Program-made: the position numbers and the translations under genes
Part shown: positions 24,767-33,252 of the stretch, one piece after another
Numbering within the stretch: the first letter of the stretch is position 1
Layout: the number at the start of each line of letters is the position of its first letter
The notes under the pieces: generated by a model
The model's database searches: none
Told to the model about the DNA's origin: nothing
Seen by the model: only the letters and a program-made list of their open reading frames with translations
NCBI RefSeq assembly: GCF_004000925.1
Contig: NZ_BIME01000004.1
Location: 310,001-374,000, forward strand
Length of the DNA: 64,000 nt
Reading direction: 5' to 3'
From: Paenibacillus illinoisensis NBRC 15959
Lineage (GTDB): Bacteria; Bacillota; Bacilli; Paenibacillales; Paenibacillaceae

Positions 24767-25204
24767 ATGCGTGATAAGGTGATGCAACGTTGGAGCACCT
24801 ACGAGCCGTTTTTCGTAGCTCTTGGAGACAAAAAAGTGGCTGACATCGTCATTACCCATCATGCCAAAATGCGGTATGCAGACCGTATTGAGCCCACACG
24901 TAATGATGATGACCATATTGCGGCTTGGTTATGGGAGTGTCTGAAGCAGGACCGTATTACGCCATACTACCGTAATGAGCAGGACGTCTACCTCATCGAC
25001 GAGGATGTGGTAGTGGTTGCGGAATTTTCCGAGCTTGAAGGTGAATATGACATCGCCGGCAATCCTCTTCACAAGATGATTGTAGTTACCTTTTTGGGGC
25101 GAATGTCAGAGACCATTGAGCTCCGTGACCTGAAATCGTATTATTCCTGGTTGAGGCATTCCAGACGAATGACTCTGGTGAAGAACAGTCGGAAGCATAG
25201 GTAA
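24767..25204 (+). CDS. Conserved-looking protein of unknown function
   Basis: I do not recognise this 145-aa protein. It is soluble and charged. An early segment, DIVITHHAKMRYADRIEP, is followed by alternating strands (YLIDEDVVVVAEF, KMIVVTFLGRM), and the C-terminal tail is strongly basic (WLRHSRRMTLVKNSRKHR). The His-rich start of the fold and compact size recall small RNA-binding or toxin-like alpha/beta domains, but this is not established. The ATG at 24767 is preceded by GGTGGAGAG; an in-frame GTG at 24758 overlaps that site. It has its own promoter and terminator, so it is expressed alone. Confidence 0.75.
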   Translation: MRDKVMQRWSTYEPFFVALGDKKVADIVITHHAKMRYADRIEPTRNDDDHIAAWLWECLKQDRITPYYRNEQDVYLIDEDVVVVAEFSELEGEYDIAGNPLHKMIVVTFLGRMSETIELRDLKSYYSWLRHSRRMTLVKNSRKHR

Positions 25205-25252
25205 TTCAGAAGAAACATTTAAGATTTTAGCCATGATATATTCAAGCTACAT

Positions 25253-25281
25253 CGCATGCAGACAAGCTGCATGCTTTTTTT
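25253..25281 (+). terminator. Terminator after the 145-aa protein gene
   Basis: GCATGCAG/CTGCATGC stem followed by seven T residues. Confidence 0.85.
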
Positions 25282-25338
25282 GTTGGAATTCAAGAAATCG
25301 GCTACAATGAGGTAAGTGTACAGAAGAGGGGCGAAGAT

Positions 25339-26274
25339 ATGAATTTTCATCAGTTGCATATTTTTTACACCGTGGCGGAAAAGGGAAGTTTTTCAGCAGC
25401 TGCGCAAGCCTTACATATGACTCAGCCTGCGGTGACGATGCAGATTCAATCACTGGAGGACTATTTTGGCACCAAGCTGCTGCACCGTTCAACCAAGAAG
25501 ATAGAATTATCCGAAGCTGGGCGAACCCTGCTGCCGCATGCCAAGCGGAGCGTGGAACTGGTCAGGCAGACCGATGAAGCTATGTCGGCCTTCACTCAGA
25601 TGCTTCAGGGAAGATTACAGCTCGGTGCCAGTTTGACCATTGGCGAATATGTTTTACCGAGGATGCTTGGTCCCTTTGCAAGGCAATATCCCGATATCTC
25701 GATCGTAATGAAAGTGATGAATACAACGCAAATTATGGACGATATTTTGAAACATCAGTTGAACTTTGGTCTGATCGAAGCCCCGATCCATCATCCCGAC
25801 ATGATTGTGGAACCGGTGATGCAGGACGAATTGAAGCTGATTGTTCCGGCAGGTCACGCGCTCGCCGATCGCGGGGAAGTGGAGCTGGAAGAGGTTATGG
25901 CTTATCCGTTTGTACTGCGGGAGAAGGGCTCCGGTACAAGACAGGTCATGGAAGATCAACTGCAGAAGAAAAACATTGACCCGCAGGACATGAATGTCGT
26001 GATGGAGCTTGGAAGTACGGGTGCAGTAAAATCGGCGGTTGAAGCTGGTGTGGGTATTACCATGCTGTCTCCTTCATCCGTTCAGCATGAATTAGCACTT
26101 GGTCTCGTGCATATTGTTGAGATCCGCGGACTTGCATTCAAACGACAATTCTATGCCATTCATTTGAAGTCTTCCCTGCTCCCTCTATCCGCAGTAGCAT
26201 TCTTGAACTACCTGAGACAGCAGGAGCACACTGGAGCGGAAGAAATGATGGATAAAGGAAGTAAGGAATCGTGA
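25339..26274 (+). CDS. LysR-family transcriptional regulator (CysL/YwfK-like)
   Basis: This 311-aa regulator has the LysR N-terminal winged helix (residues 1-60: FHQLHIFYTVAEKGSFSAAAQALHMTQPAVTMQIQSLE, the recognition helix at the end) and a periplasmic-binding-protein-like effector domain (about 90-295). The sequence resembles the B. subtilis YwfK/CysL subgroup, which activates cysteine or sulfite genes, but target genes cannot be read here. AGAGGGG lies before the ATG. The PHP phosphoesterase follows 30 bp downstream in the same direction and may share its transcript; PHP enzymes acting on PAP-type nucleotides would fit a sulfur link, as an inference only. Confidence 0.88.
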   Translation: MNFHQLHIFYTVAEKGSFSAAAQALHMTQPAVTMQIQSLEDYFGTKLLHRSTKKIELSEAGRTLLPHAKRSVELVRQTDEAMSAFTQMLQGRLQLGASLTIGEYVLPRMLGPFARQYPDISIVMKVMNTTQIMDDILKHQLNFGLIEAPIHHPDMIVEPVMQDELKLIVPAGHALADRGEVELEEVMAYPFVLREKGSGTRQVMEDQLQKKNIDPQDMNVVMELGSTGAVKSAVEAGVGITMLSPSSVQHELALGLVHIVEIRGLAFKRQFYAIHLKSSLLPLSAVAFLNYLRQQEHTGAEEMMDKGSKES

Positions 26275-26304
26275 ACACAACCATGTAGCAAGGAGATGTT
26301 GTTA

Positions 26305-27168
26305 ATGGATCAACCTAACGGACGCTGTGATCTCCATACGCATAGCCAGGCTTCGGACGGCATGCAGTCACCTGCCGAAAATGTAAGGCTGGCCAAACAA
26401 AAGGGACTGTCAGCCGTTGCAATCACGGATCATGATACGGTAGCAGGTGTGGCAGAGGCACAGCAGACAGGCCTGGAATGCGGTATCGAGGTTGTAGCCG
26501 GCGTTGAGATCAGTACCCGCGCTGGAGGCAAAGACATCCATGTGCTGGGTTATTATATGAATATAAAGGATGAACTCTTTCTGGAGCGGCTGCATGGACT
26601 TCGTGATGCACGGGAGGAACGCAATCATCGCATTATTGCCAAACTGCAGGAGCTTGGCCTTGATATCAGCTGGGAGGAAGTCATTGAGGGGCTGGGACGT
26701 CCGCTGGAGCCGGATGAGAGCATTGGCAGACCGCACATGGCTGATGTCCTGGTCAGCAAAGGCTATGCTGTCGATATGAGGGATGCTTTTGATCGATATC
26801 TGGCGGAAGGTAAGCCAGGCTTCGTGTCGGTTCCACGTGTCGCTCCTGAAGATGCCTGCCAATGGATTAGAGAGGCAGGGGGAGCAGCAGTAATTGCACA
26901 TCCGGGTCTCTATGGAGATGATGAATTGGTTCGCCGGATCATTGAGCATTCTCGTCCGGACGGAATTGAAGTATTTCATTCCGACCATGGCCCTGAAGAG
27001 GAACACAGGTATGCCGCATTGGCACATGAATTTAATTTAATTGTGACAGGTGGCTCAGATTACCACGGTGTGAGACAGGGGGTTGTTTTTCACGGGGATC
27101 TGGGGAGCAAGACGGTAGCATTGGATGTGCTTGAACAACTGCGGACAGCGGCAAACCGCCAACTATAA
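26305..27168 (+). CDS. PHP-domain phosphoesterase (YciV/RNase AM-like)
   Basis: This 287-aa metal-dependent phosphoesterase has the four PHP motifs: DLHTHSQASDG near the start, ITDHDTVAG, VVAGVEIST, and the late AHPGLYG and GGSDYHG blocks that complete the trinuclear metal site. Homologues hydrolyse 3',5'-nucleoside bisphosphates or trim short RNA 5' ends. The ATG at 26305 has AAGGAG at 9 bp; an in-frame ATG at 26296 lies directly against the site. It ends at a strong terminator shared by convergent rqcH. Confidence 0.88.
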   Translation: MDQPNGRCDLHTHSQASDGMQSPAENVRLAKQKGLSAVAITDHDTVAGVAEAQQTGLECGIEVVAGVEISTRAGGKDIHVLGYYMNIKDELFLERLHGLRDAREERNHRIIAKLQELGLDISWEEVIEGLGRPLEPDESIGRPHMADVLVSKGYAVDMRDAFDRYLAEGKPGFVSVPRVAPEDACQWIREAGGAAVIAHPGLYGDDELVRRIIEHSRPDGIEVFHSDHGPEEEHRYAALAHEFNLIVTGGSDYHGVRQGVVFHGDLGSKTVALDVLEQLRTAANRQL

Positions 27169-27178
27169 CACAAATTGA

Positions 27179-27220
27179 AAAGGCCCAGAACACGATATTC
27201 TCTGTTCTGGGCCTTTTTTG
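27179..27220. terminator. Bidirectional terminator between the PHP gene and rqcH
   Basis: AAGGCCCAGAACA and TGTTCTGGGCCTT form a 13-bp perfect stem with A and T runs at both ends. Confidence 0.9.
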
Positions 27221-27250
27221 TGTCATTTTGTTTGTGGTTGCACCTGCCGC

Positions 27251-28996
27251 CTATCCGTTTTTGATGGTGGATGGCAAGCTTTTGACCAACTCTTCATTGG
27301 GTGTCACAAACAGTGTTTTTTGATGATCGTAGATGACGAAACCTGGCTTGGCACCGCTTGGTTTCCGTACGTGACGAATAAAGGTATAGTCCACAGGAAC
27401 ACTGCTTGATTCCTTGGCCTGACTGAAATAAGCTGCGAGCTGTGCTGCTTCCTCCAGCGTAGCTTCCCCGAAGTCCGTGCTGCGAATGACAACGTGTGAA
27501 CCCGGGATGTCTTTGGTGTGCAGCCATGTATCATTGGCCGACGCCAGACGGTTAGTGACATATTCATTCTGCAAGTTGTTTTTGCCTACCAGAATGTCAA
27601 TCCCCTCAGTCGAGGTAAACTGATGTACGGTTGGACGGTCGTTTTTCTTTTTCTTCTTGCCTTTTTTGTTGCGGTCGCGAAGATATCCCTGCTGAACCAG
27701 TTCTTCACGGATCTCTTCAATATCGTTCATGGAGGCGATGGACAGCTGCTGCAGCAGGTTGTCCAGGTAGACGATCTCGTCCTTGGTTTTGCCAAGCTGC
27801 TCATGAATGACAGCCAGACTATTCTTATATTTGTTGTACCGCTTGAAGTAACGCTGCGCATTGTCCGATGGTGTAAGCAGGGGATCGAGTGCGATGGTAA
27901 TGGTTGCCTGATCTTCATCATAGAAGTTTACAAGCTCAACGCTTTTGTCTCCCTTGCTAATCTGGTGAAGAGAAGCAAATAACAATTCACCCCATAATCT
28001 GTATTTTTCCGCGTCATCGGCTTCGAGCAGATCCTTGTTCAGATTGTCGAGTTTTTTGACGTTTTTGCTTCGTTCATTTTGCAGAAAACGCAGCAGATCA
28101 CTTACCTTTTGCTTTACCGTATCCCGCTCGGCTTTATCCCCGTAATAATCCTCCATGCATTTGCTCATCGTGTCGTAGGTCTTCTCCGCATCCTGAATAC
28201 TCTGAAGACGGACAGCTGAGAAGATCATTTTCCCTTTGGCATTCAGTCCTGTGATAGGGGTGTAGTTATTCTCTCTCACAGGTTCCATCACAGAATCAAA
28301 GGCATTCCAGAGGGTGTTCGCCTCGGCCGATGCGTCTCCATTGTCACGATTAGAGGCACGAGCAGCAATCTCGCCTGCGATCAGCGGACTCAGGCCGCTG
28401 AATGAATTCACAAGCCAGCGGGCAGCCTCTTCTTCCGTTTCAGAGTAACCCTTGAGGAATTCAGCGCTGTTCACTTCCAGCGGATTGACTTTGTGCTGTT
28501 CTGGCGGAGCAGTGTAGGAGAAGCCGGGCATGATGACCCGATAGCTGCTGATGGAAGGGGTAACGTGATGTATACCGTCCAAAATCGTTCCCGTGACCGG
28601 GTCGAGCAATACGATATTGCTGTGACGCCCCATGAGCTCAATGATGATTCGTTTTACAGATACGTCACCGAGTTCGTCGCGTTGACGAACGTCGATGTGG
28701 ATGATCCGTTCCATGCCGATCTGACGAATCTCTTCTATAATGGCTCCCTCGCAGTGCTTGCGCAGCAGCATGCAGAACATTGGTGCTTCCGTAGGGTTTA
28801 AGAATGTCTTCTCCGTAAAGTGCACACGGGGATACGTCGGACTGGCCGATATCAGCAATTTGCTGTTCCCGCGTTGTGCACGAAGGGTCAGTACGACATC
28901 ATGGCCGTTAGGCTGATGAATTTTGCTAATGCGGCCGCCTTTGCAGCCCTGCAGTTCGTGTACGATGGCTCGTGTAACAATGCCGTCCAATGCCAT
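27251..28996 (-). CDS. rqcH: Ribosome quality control protein RqcH (NFACT/FbpA family)
   Basis: This 581-aa protein matches YloA/RqcH. Domains in order are NFACT-N (from ALDGIVTRAIVHELQG to about residue 170), a helix-hairpin region, two long coiled-coil arms (about 275-435), and the C-terminal NFACT-R domain. The last contains STEGIDILVGKNNLQNEYVT and WLHTKDIPGSHVVI. In B. subtilis RqcH binds stalled 50S subunits and adds C-terminal alanine tails to nascent chains, marking them for ClpXP. It was formerly annotated as a fibronectin-binding protein. A basic lysine-rich stretch (KKGKKKKKNDR) precedes NFACT-R. The ATG at 28996 has GAGGAAG upstream. It is divergent from the calcium ATPase gene, whereas yloA and yloB are co-directional in B. 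subtilis. Confidence 0.9.
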   Translation of the reverse strand: MALDGIVTRAIVHELQGCKGGRISKIHQPNGHDVVLTLRAQRGNSKLLISASPTYPRVHFTEKTFLNPTEAPMFCMLLRKHCEGAIIEEIRQIGMERIIHIDVRQRDELGDVSVKRIIIELMGRHSNIVLLDPVTGTILDGIHHVTPSISSYRVIMPGFSYTAPPEQHKVNPLEVNSAEFLKGYSETEEEAARWLVNSFSGLSPLIAGEIAARASNRDNGDASAEANTLWNAFDSVMEPVRENNYTPITGLNAKGKMIFSAVRLQSIQDAEKTYDTMSKCMEDYYGDKAERDTVKQKVSDLLRFLQNERSKNVKKLDNLNKDLLEADDAEKYRLWGELLFASLHQISKGDKSVELVNFYDEDQATITIALDPLLTPSDNAQRYFKRYNKYKNSLAVIHEQLGKTKDEIVYLDNLLQQLSIASMNDIEEIREELVQQGYLRDRNKKGKKKKKNDRPTVHQFTSTEGIDILVGKNNLQNEYVTNRLASANDTWLHTKDIPGSHVVIRSTDFGEATLEEAAQLAAYFSQAKESSSVPVDYTFIRHVRKPSGAKPGFVIYDHQKTLFVTPNEELVKSLPSTIKNG

Positions 28997-29318
28997 ATTT
29001 TTCAACTTCCTCTCTATCTATAACTGAAACACACAACTGGAATATGTAGAAATCAGAACCGGTTGCAGTTCGTTTGTCACTTGCCTTCTTGCATAAGATA
29101 ACTCGGCTTCTACTTCGTTATGACCGCAGACTTTTATTTTAGCCTATTCTGTCCATCAGGGAAAGGATTCACCATCCGGGTGCTAATTGGGGTCCTGTCC
29201 GAATACATATAGAGCAGGTAGTTTGTCCGGCGTAACATACAGCTGCCTGTTAGCGATCACGAGCAGCTGTATGAACGTCTTTTACAGGAAATATAGACTG
29301 GGAGGGGAACCTTGAAGC
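28997..29318. other. Divergent intergenic region between rqcH and the calcium ATPase gene
   Basis: 322 bp with no gene. The only clear structure is the inverted repeat at 29236-29273. Promoters for both directions must lie here, but none stands out. Confidence 0.5.
29236..29273 (+). repeat. 11-bp perfect inverted repeat upstream of the Ca2+ ATPase
   Basis: CATACAGCTGC (29236-29246) and GCAGCTGTATG (29263-29273) can form a stable hairpin 45 bp before the ATPase start. No T tract of terminator length follows at once. Confidence 0.6.
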
Positions 29319-32132
29319 ATGGAACAGACCAAGTGGCATCAACTAAGCGTAGAAGAGCTTCGCAGCACGCTTGACGTCAGTCTGGAGGAAGGATTGACGG
29401 ATGAAGCTGTTGCGCAGAAGAGGAAGGTCGCCGGTTCAAATGAGCTGAGTGAAGGAAAACGTATATCCCCAATTACACTGCTGCTTAACCAATTTAAGGA
29501 CTTTATGGTGCTCGTTTTGATGGGGGCGACACTGGTGTCCGGATTGCTCGGAGAATATTTGGATGCCGTTACCATTGTGGCGATTATTGTGTTAAATGCC
29601 ATTCTGGGCTTCGTACAGGAATTTCGGGCTGAGCGTTCCCTCCGCGCATTGAAGCAGCTGTCCGCACCTCTTGCCAAAGTTCTTCGGGCAGGTCAGGAAG
29701 TGCAGCTTGCTGCCAAACAGCTGGTGCCTGGGGATATCATCCTTGTCGAGAGTGGAGATCGCATCCCGGCGGATGTAAGATGGCTGGAAACGAACAGTCT
29801 GGATGTGGAGGAATCAGCACTCACTGGAGAATCGGTTCCGGTAAGCAAGCACTGCAACCCCATTGCAGACGATGCCGTACCGCTCGGCGATCAGAAAAAC
29901 ATTGGATTTATGGGGACCATGGTTACCCGCGGGACGGCCAGAGGCGTTGTCATTCGGACAGGCATGGATACCGAGATGGGCAAAATTGCCGATCTTATCC
30001 AAAATACCGAGGAACAGGAGACGCCGCTTCAGCATCGTTTGGAGCAACTGGGCAAAATACTCATCTTTGTCGCACTGGGGCTTACCGTGATGGTTGTTGT
30101 GGCTGGTATTTTGCATGGACAACCGGCGATTGGGATGTTCCTTGCTGGCGTCAGTCTGGCGGTGGCTGCCATACCTGAAGGTTTGCCGGCGATCGTCACG
30201 ATTGCACTTGCGCTGGGTGTGCAGCGAATGATTAAGCGCAAAGCCATTGTACGAAAATTACCTTCTGTCGAGACACTTGGCTGTGCCTCCGTGATCTGCT
30301 CGGACAAGACAGGGACATTAACCCAGAACAAGATGACAGTGACCGATGTATGGCTGGAAGGTCGCAGTATCAAAGTCACCGGGGACGGGTATGCACCGGA
30401 AGGACAGATGCTGGAAGACGGCCATACGGTGGAGCTGAAGAGTGATCAGACGCTGCGAAGACTGCTTCAGATCAGTGCGTTATGTAACAATGCGAGTATT
30501 GTGGAAAGTTTCTCGGAAGAACGCAATAAGAAAAAGGGTAAGGATGGCAAGAAGGAGGCGATCAAGGAGGATGGCGTCGTATGGGAGCTGAAAGGCGATC
30601 CAACCGAAGGAGCGCTCGTCACCCTGGCTTCCAAAATGGGTCTTACTCCTGCCGGTCTCAAAGAGTTATATGTACGTCAACAGGAGTTCCCGTTCGATTC
30701 GGAGCGCAAACGAATGTCTGTCCTCATCCAGCATCAGGGAGGCCGCATGGTCTACACCAAGGGTGCCCCTGATGTGTTAATTGGACAATGCAGCTATATT
30801 TTATGGGAAGGCAAAGTTGTACCTTTCACCGGAACGTTGAGACAGAAAGTGATGGCCGCAAACGAGAAGATGGCCGGAGCAGCCCTGCGTGTCTTGGGGA
30901 TGGCTTATCGTGAAGTACGCCCTGAGGAAAAAGTAGATGACGAGCATGCTGCCGAAAATCAGCTTGTGTTCGTTGGACTTGCAGGCATGATTGATCCACC
31001 TCGGAGAGAAGTCAGAGATGCAATTGCAACTTGCCGCAGAGCGGGTATCCGTACGGTCATGATTACGGGTGACCACGGAACTACTGCAGAGGCGATAGCC
31101 CAGCAGCTGGGCATTCTTCCGCGGGGCGGAGGTTCGTTAAGCGGGCAGCAGCTGGCAGGATTGACGGACGATGAGCTGGATAAACAGGTGGAAGGTATCT
31201 ATGTCTTCTCCAGAGTGTCACCTGAGCACAAGCTTCGGATTGTAAAATCCCTGCAGCGCAAAGGCCATGTCGTAGCGATGACCGGAGACGGTGTCAACGA
31301 TGCACCAGCGATCAAAGCGGCGGACATCGGTATTGCGATGGGAATTACAGGTACGGATGTGACGAAAGAGGCATCTGCCTTAATTCTCAGTGATGATAAT
31401 TTTTCTACTATTGTAGCAGCGATTGAAGAAGGGCGTAATATATATGAGAATATTCGGAAGTTTATTCGGTACTTGCTTGCTTCCAACGTGGGCGAGATTT
31501 TGACGATGTTCTTCGCGATGATGATGGGACTGCCGCTGCCGCTCGTGCCTATACAGATTCTGTGGGTGAACCTCGTGACAGATGGCTTGCCGGCCATGGC
31601 ACTGGGTGTGGATCAGCCGGAGAAGGACCTGATGGAGCACAAGCCACGCGGCGCCAAGGAAAATATTTTTGCCCGGAGACTTGGCTGGAAAATCATCAGC
31701 CGCGGTGTATTGATCGGATTATGTACATTAGGTGCGTTCTGGCTTACCCTTCAAGCAGCTCCGGATCAACCGGGTCAGCTTATCAAAGCACAGTCCGTCG
31801 CTTTTGCAACACTTGTTCTGGCTCAGCTTATTCATGTATTTGACTGCCGGAGTTCGCGCTCCATCTTCCACCGGAATCCGCTCCAGAACAAATATCTGGT
31901 TCTTGCGGTGATCTCGTCCGTCGTGCTGATGCTGGTTGTGATGTACGTAGAACCGCTGCAGCCGATCTTCAAAACCGTACCGCTCGGCATGCGTGAATGG
32001 GCCATTTCCATTGTTGCCGCAGGTATCCCAACGTTCCTGATGGGGGCAGGCAGTGTCTGGGGTGGCCGTCGTAACCGTCGCCGGATGGGTCCTGGAAGCT
32101 TCGTACCGAAAAGTACAAAGTTTTCGGCATAA
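29319..32132 (+). CDS. Calcium-transporting P-type ATPase (P2A, YloB-like)
   Basis: This 937-aa membrane pump exports Ca2+ (or Mn2+) at the cost of ATP. It has an N-terminal cation ATPase domain and an actuator loop with LTGES (168-172). PEGLP lies in transmembrane helix 4 (about 286-290), the phosphorylation motif DKTGTLT starts at Asp329, and the hinge motif is GDGVNDAPA. About ten membrane helices are predicted, including a C-terminal six-helix block. A lysine-rich insertion (EERNKKKGKDGKKEAIKED) sits in the nucleotide-binding domain. GGGAGGGG lies 11 bp before the ATG. It is the orthologue of B. subtilis yloB, a spore-phase calcium ATPase. Confidence 0.92.
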   Translation: MEQTKWHQLSVEELRSTLDVSLEEGLTDEAVAQKRKVAGSNELSEGKRISPITLLLNQFKDFMVLVLMGATLVSGLLGEYLDAVTIVAIIVLNAILGFVQEFRAERSLRALKQLSAPLAKVLRAGQEVQLAAKQLVPGDIILVESGDRIPADVRWLETNSLDVEESALTGESVPVSKHCNPIADDAVPLGDQKNIGFMGTMVTRGTARGVVIRTGMDTEMGKIADLIQNTEEQETPLQHRLEQLGKILIFVALGLTVMVVVAGILHGQPAIGMFLAGVSLAVAAIPEGLPAIVTIALALGVQRMIKRKAIVRKLPSVETLGCASVICSDKTGTLTQNKMTVTDVWLEGRSIKVTGDGYAPEGQMLEDGHTVELKSDQTLRRLLQISALCNNASIVESFSEERNKKKGKDGKKEAIKEDGVVWELKGDPTEGALVTLASKMGLTPAGLKELYVRQQEFPFDSERKRMSVLIQHQGGRMVYTKGAPDVLIGQCSYILWEGKVVPFTGTLRQKVMAANEKMAGAALRVLGMAYREVRPEEKVDDEHAAENQLVFVGLAGMIDPPRREVRDAIATCRRAGIRTVMITGDHGTTAEAIAQQLGILPRGGGSLSGQQLAGLTDDELDKQVEGIYVFSRVSPEHKLRIVKSLQRKGHVVAMTGDGVNDAPAIKAADIGIAMGITGTDVTKEASALILSDDNFSTIVAAIEEGRNIYENIRKFIRYLLASNVGEILTMFFAMMMGLPLPLVPIQILWVNLVTDGLPAMALGVDQPEKDLMEHKPRGAKENIFARRLGWKIISRGVLIGLCTLGAFWLTLQAAPDQPGQLIKAQSVAFATLVLAQLIHVFDCRSSRSIFHRNPLQNKYLVLAVISSVVLMLVVMYVEPLQPIFKTVPLGMREWAISIVAAGIPTFLMGAGSVWGGRRNRRRMGPGSFVPKSTKFSA

Positions 32133-32164
32133 AATCAATAGCATTTCCTTATCGTTTTCGTTAT

Positions 32165-32224
32165 GCTATCCTCAAAATGATTCGGGGCGAAAGCCTTCGA
32201 CATTTTGCAGGATAGCTTTTTTGT
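32165..32224 (+). terminator. Terminator of the calcium ATPase gene
   Basis: GCTATCCTCAAAATG pairs with CATTTTGCAGGATAGC (one mismatch), followed by TTTTTT. Confidence 0.85.
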
Positions 32225-32281
32225 GTAAACAGGCAAGAATAACGCTTTGGCAGCAGACTGCCAAAAGGAGTGGGCAAGGAT

Positions 32282-33115
32282 ATGGAATTTACAAAAATGC
32301 ACGGACTTGGCAACGACTTTATCGTTGTATTTGGAGAAAAACAGCTTCCGGCTGATGCAGCAGAGCTTGCTGTGAAATGGTGCAACCGTTTCTTCGGCAT
32401 CGGTGCGGATGGACTCGTTTATATACTGCCTTCGGAGAAGGCGGATTTTCAGATGCGCATTATGAACTCTGATGGTTCGGAAGCGGAACAATGCGGCAAC
32501 GCGATTCGCTGTGTAGCGAAGTATGTTTATGACCATGGTCATGTGACGTCGGAGCACATCACCATTGAAACCATCGGCGCTGGTGTGCAGCCGGTAACCC
32601 TTAATGTACTTGACGGTAAAGTGGCAACCGTTCGTGTAGATATGGGCGAGCCTATTTTGGACGGGCTTCAGGTTCCGACAACAGTGGATGCCAACCCTGT
32701 GGTTGACCATACGATTGAAGCGAACGGACAGGAGTTCAAATTCACGGCAGTTTCGATGGGAAATCCCCACGCTGTCATTTATGTAGATGATGCAGTGAAC
32801 TTTGATCTCTCGACTTGGGGGCCGGTGCTGGAAGTTCATCCGATGTTCCCGAAAAAGATCAATGTTGAGTTTGCCACTGTGCGTGATCGCGGATTCGTCG
32901 ATATGCGTGTATGGGAACGCGGTGCGGGTCCAACCCTGGCTTGTGGGACCGGAGCTTGTGCAACGCTTGTATCCTCCGTATTGAACGGACATACGGATCG
33001 TACAGCAGTTATTAGCCTCAAAGGCGGGGACCTGCATATTGAGTGGAACGAAGCTGACAATCATGTGTATATGACCGGACCGGCAGAGGTTGTTTTCAAG
33101 GGAGTCACATCATAA
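32282..33115 (+). CDS. dapF: Diaminopimelate epimerase
   Basis: This 277-aa enzyme interconverts LL- and meso-diaminopimelate for lysine and peptidoglycan synthesis. The two catalytic cysteines lie in AEQCGNAIRC and LACGTGACAT, and MGNPHAV and WERGAGPT are further family motifs. The ATG at 32282 is preferred; an in-frame GTG at 32270 overlaps the GGAGTGGG ribosome site. The gene is monocistronic, with terminators on both sides. It is inserted between the yloB and yicC positions of the B. subtilis order. Confidence 0.93.
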   Translation: MEFTKMHGLGNDFIVVFGEKQLPADAAELAVKWCNRFFGIGADGLVYILPSEKADFQMRIMNSDGSEAEQCGNAIRCVAKYVYDHGHVTSEHITIETIGAGVQPVTLNVLDGKVATVRVDMGEPILDGLQVPTTVDANPVVDHTIEANGQEFKFTAVSMGNPHAVIYVDDAVNFDLSTWGPVLEVHPMFPKKINVEFATVRDRGFVDMRVWERGAGPTLACGTGACATLVSSVLNGHTDRTAVISLKGGDLHIEWNEADNHVYMTGPAEVVFKGVTS

Positions 33116-33132
33116 GATGACAGGTTAAGCCA

Positions 33133-33157
33133 AGAGGCCTTCGGGCCTCTTTTTTTG
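33133..33157 (+). terminator. Terminator of dapF
   Basis: AGAGGCC/GGCCTCT stem around TTCG with a following T run. Confidence 0.9.
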
Positions 33158-33252
33158 ACTGAATTTCATGGAAAACCTGTGTTTTTCTACGTTATTGATC
33201 GGCTTTTGTGTTACATTAGTATGAAATGATCAGCTAGGCGGGGGGAAAAGGG

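Noticed and set aside
33158-33252. S-box (SAM) riboswitch expected upstream of the yitJ-type gene.
   Set aside because: Only 95 bp separate the dapF terminator from the start codon, and no four-helix S-box pattern or terminator hairpin is present.
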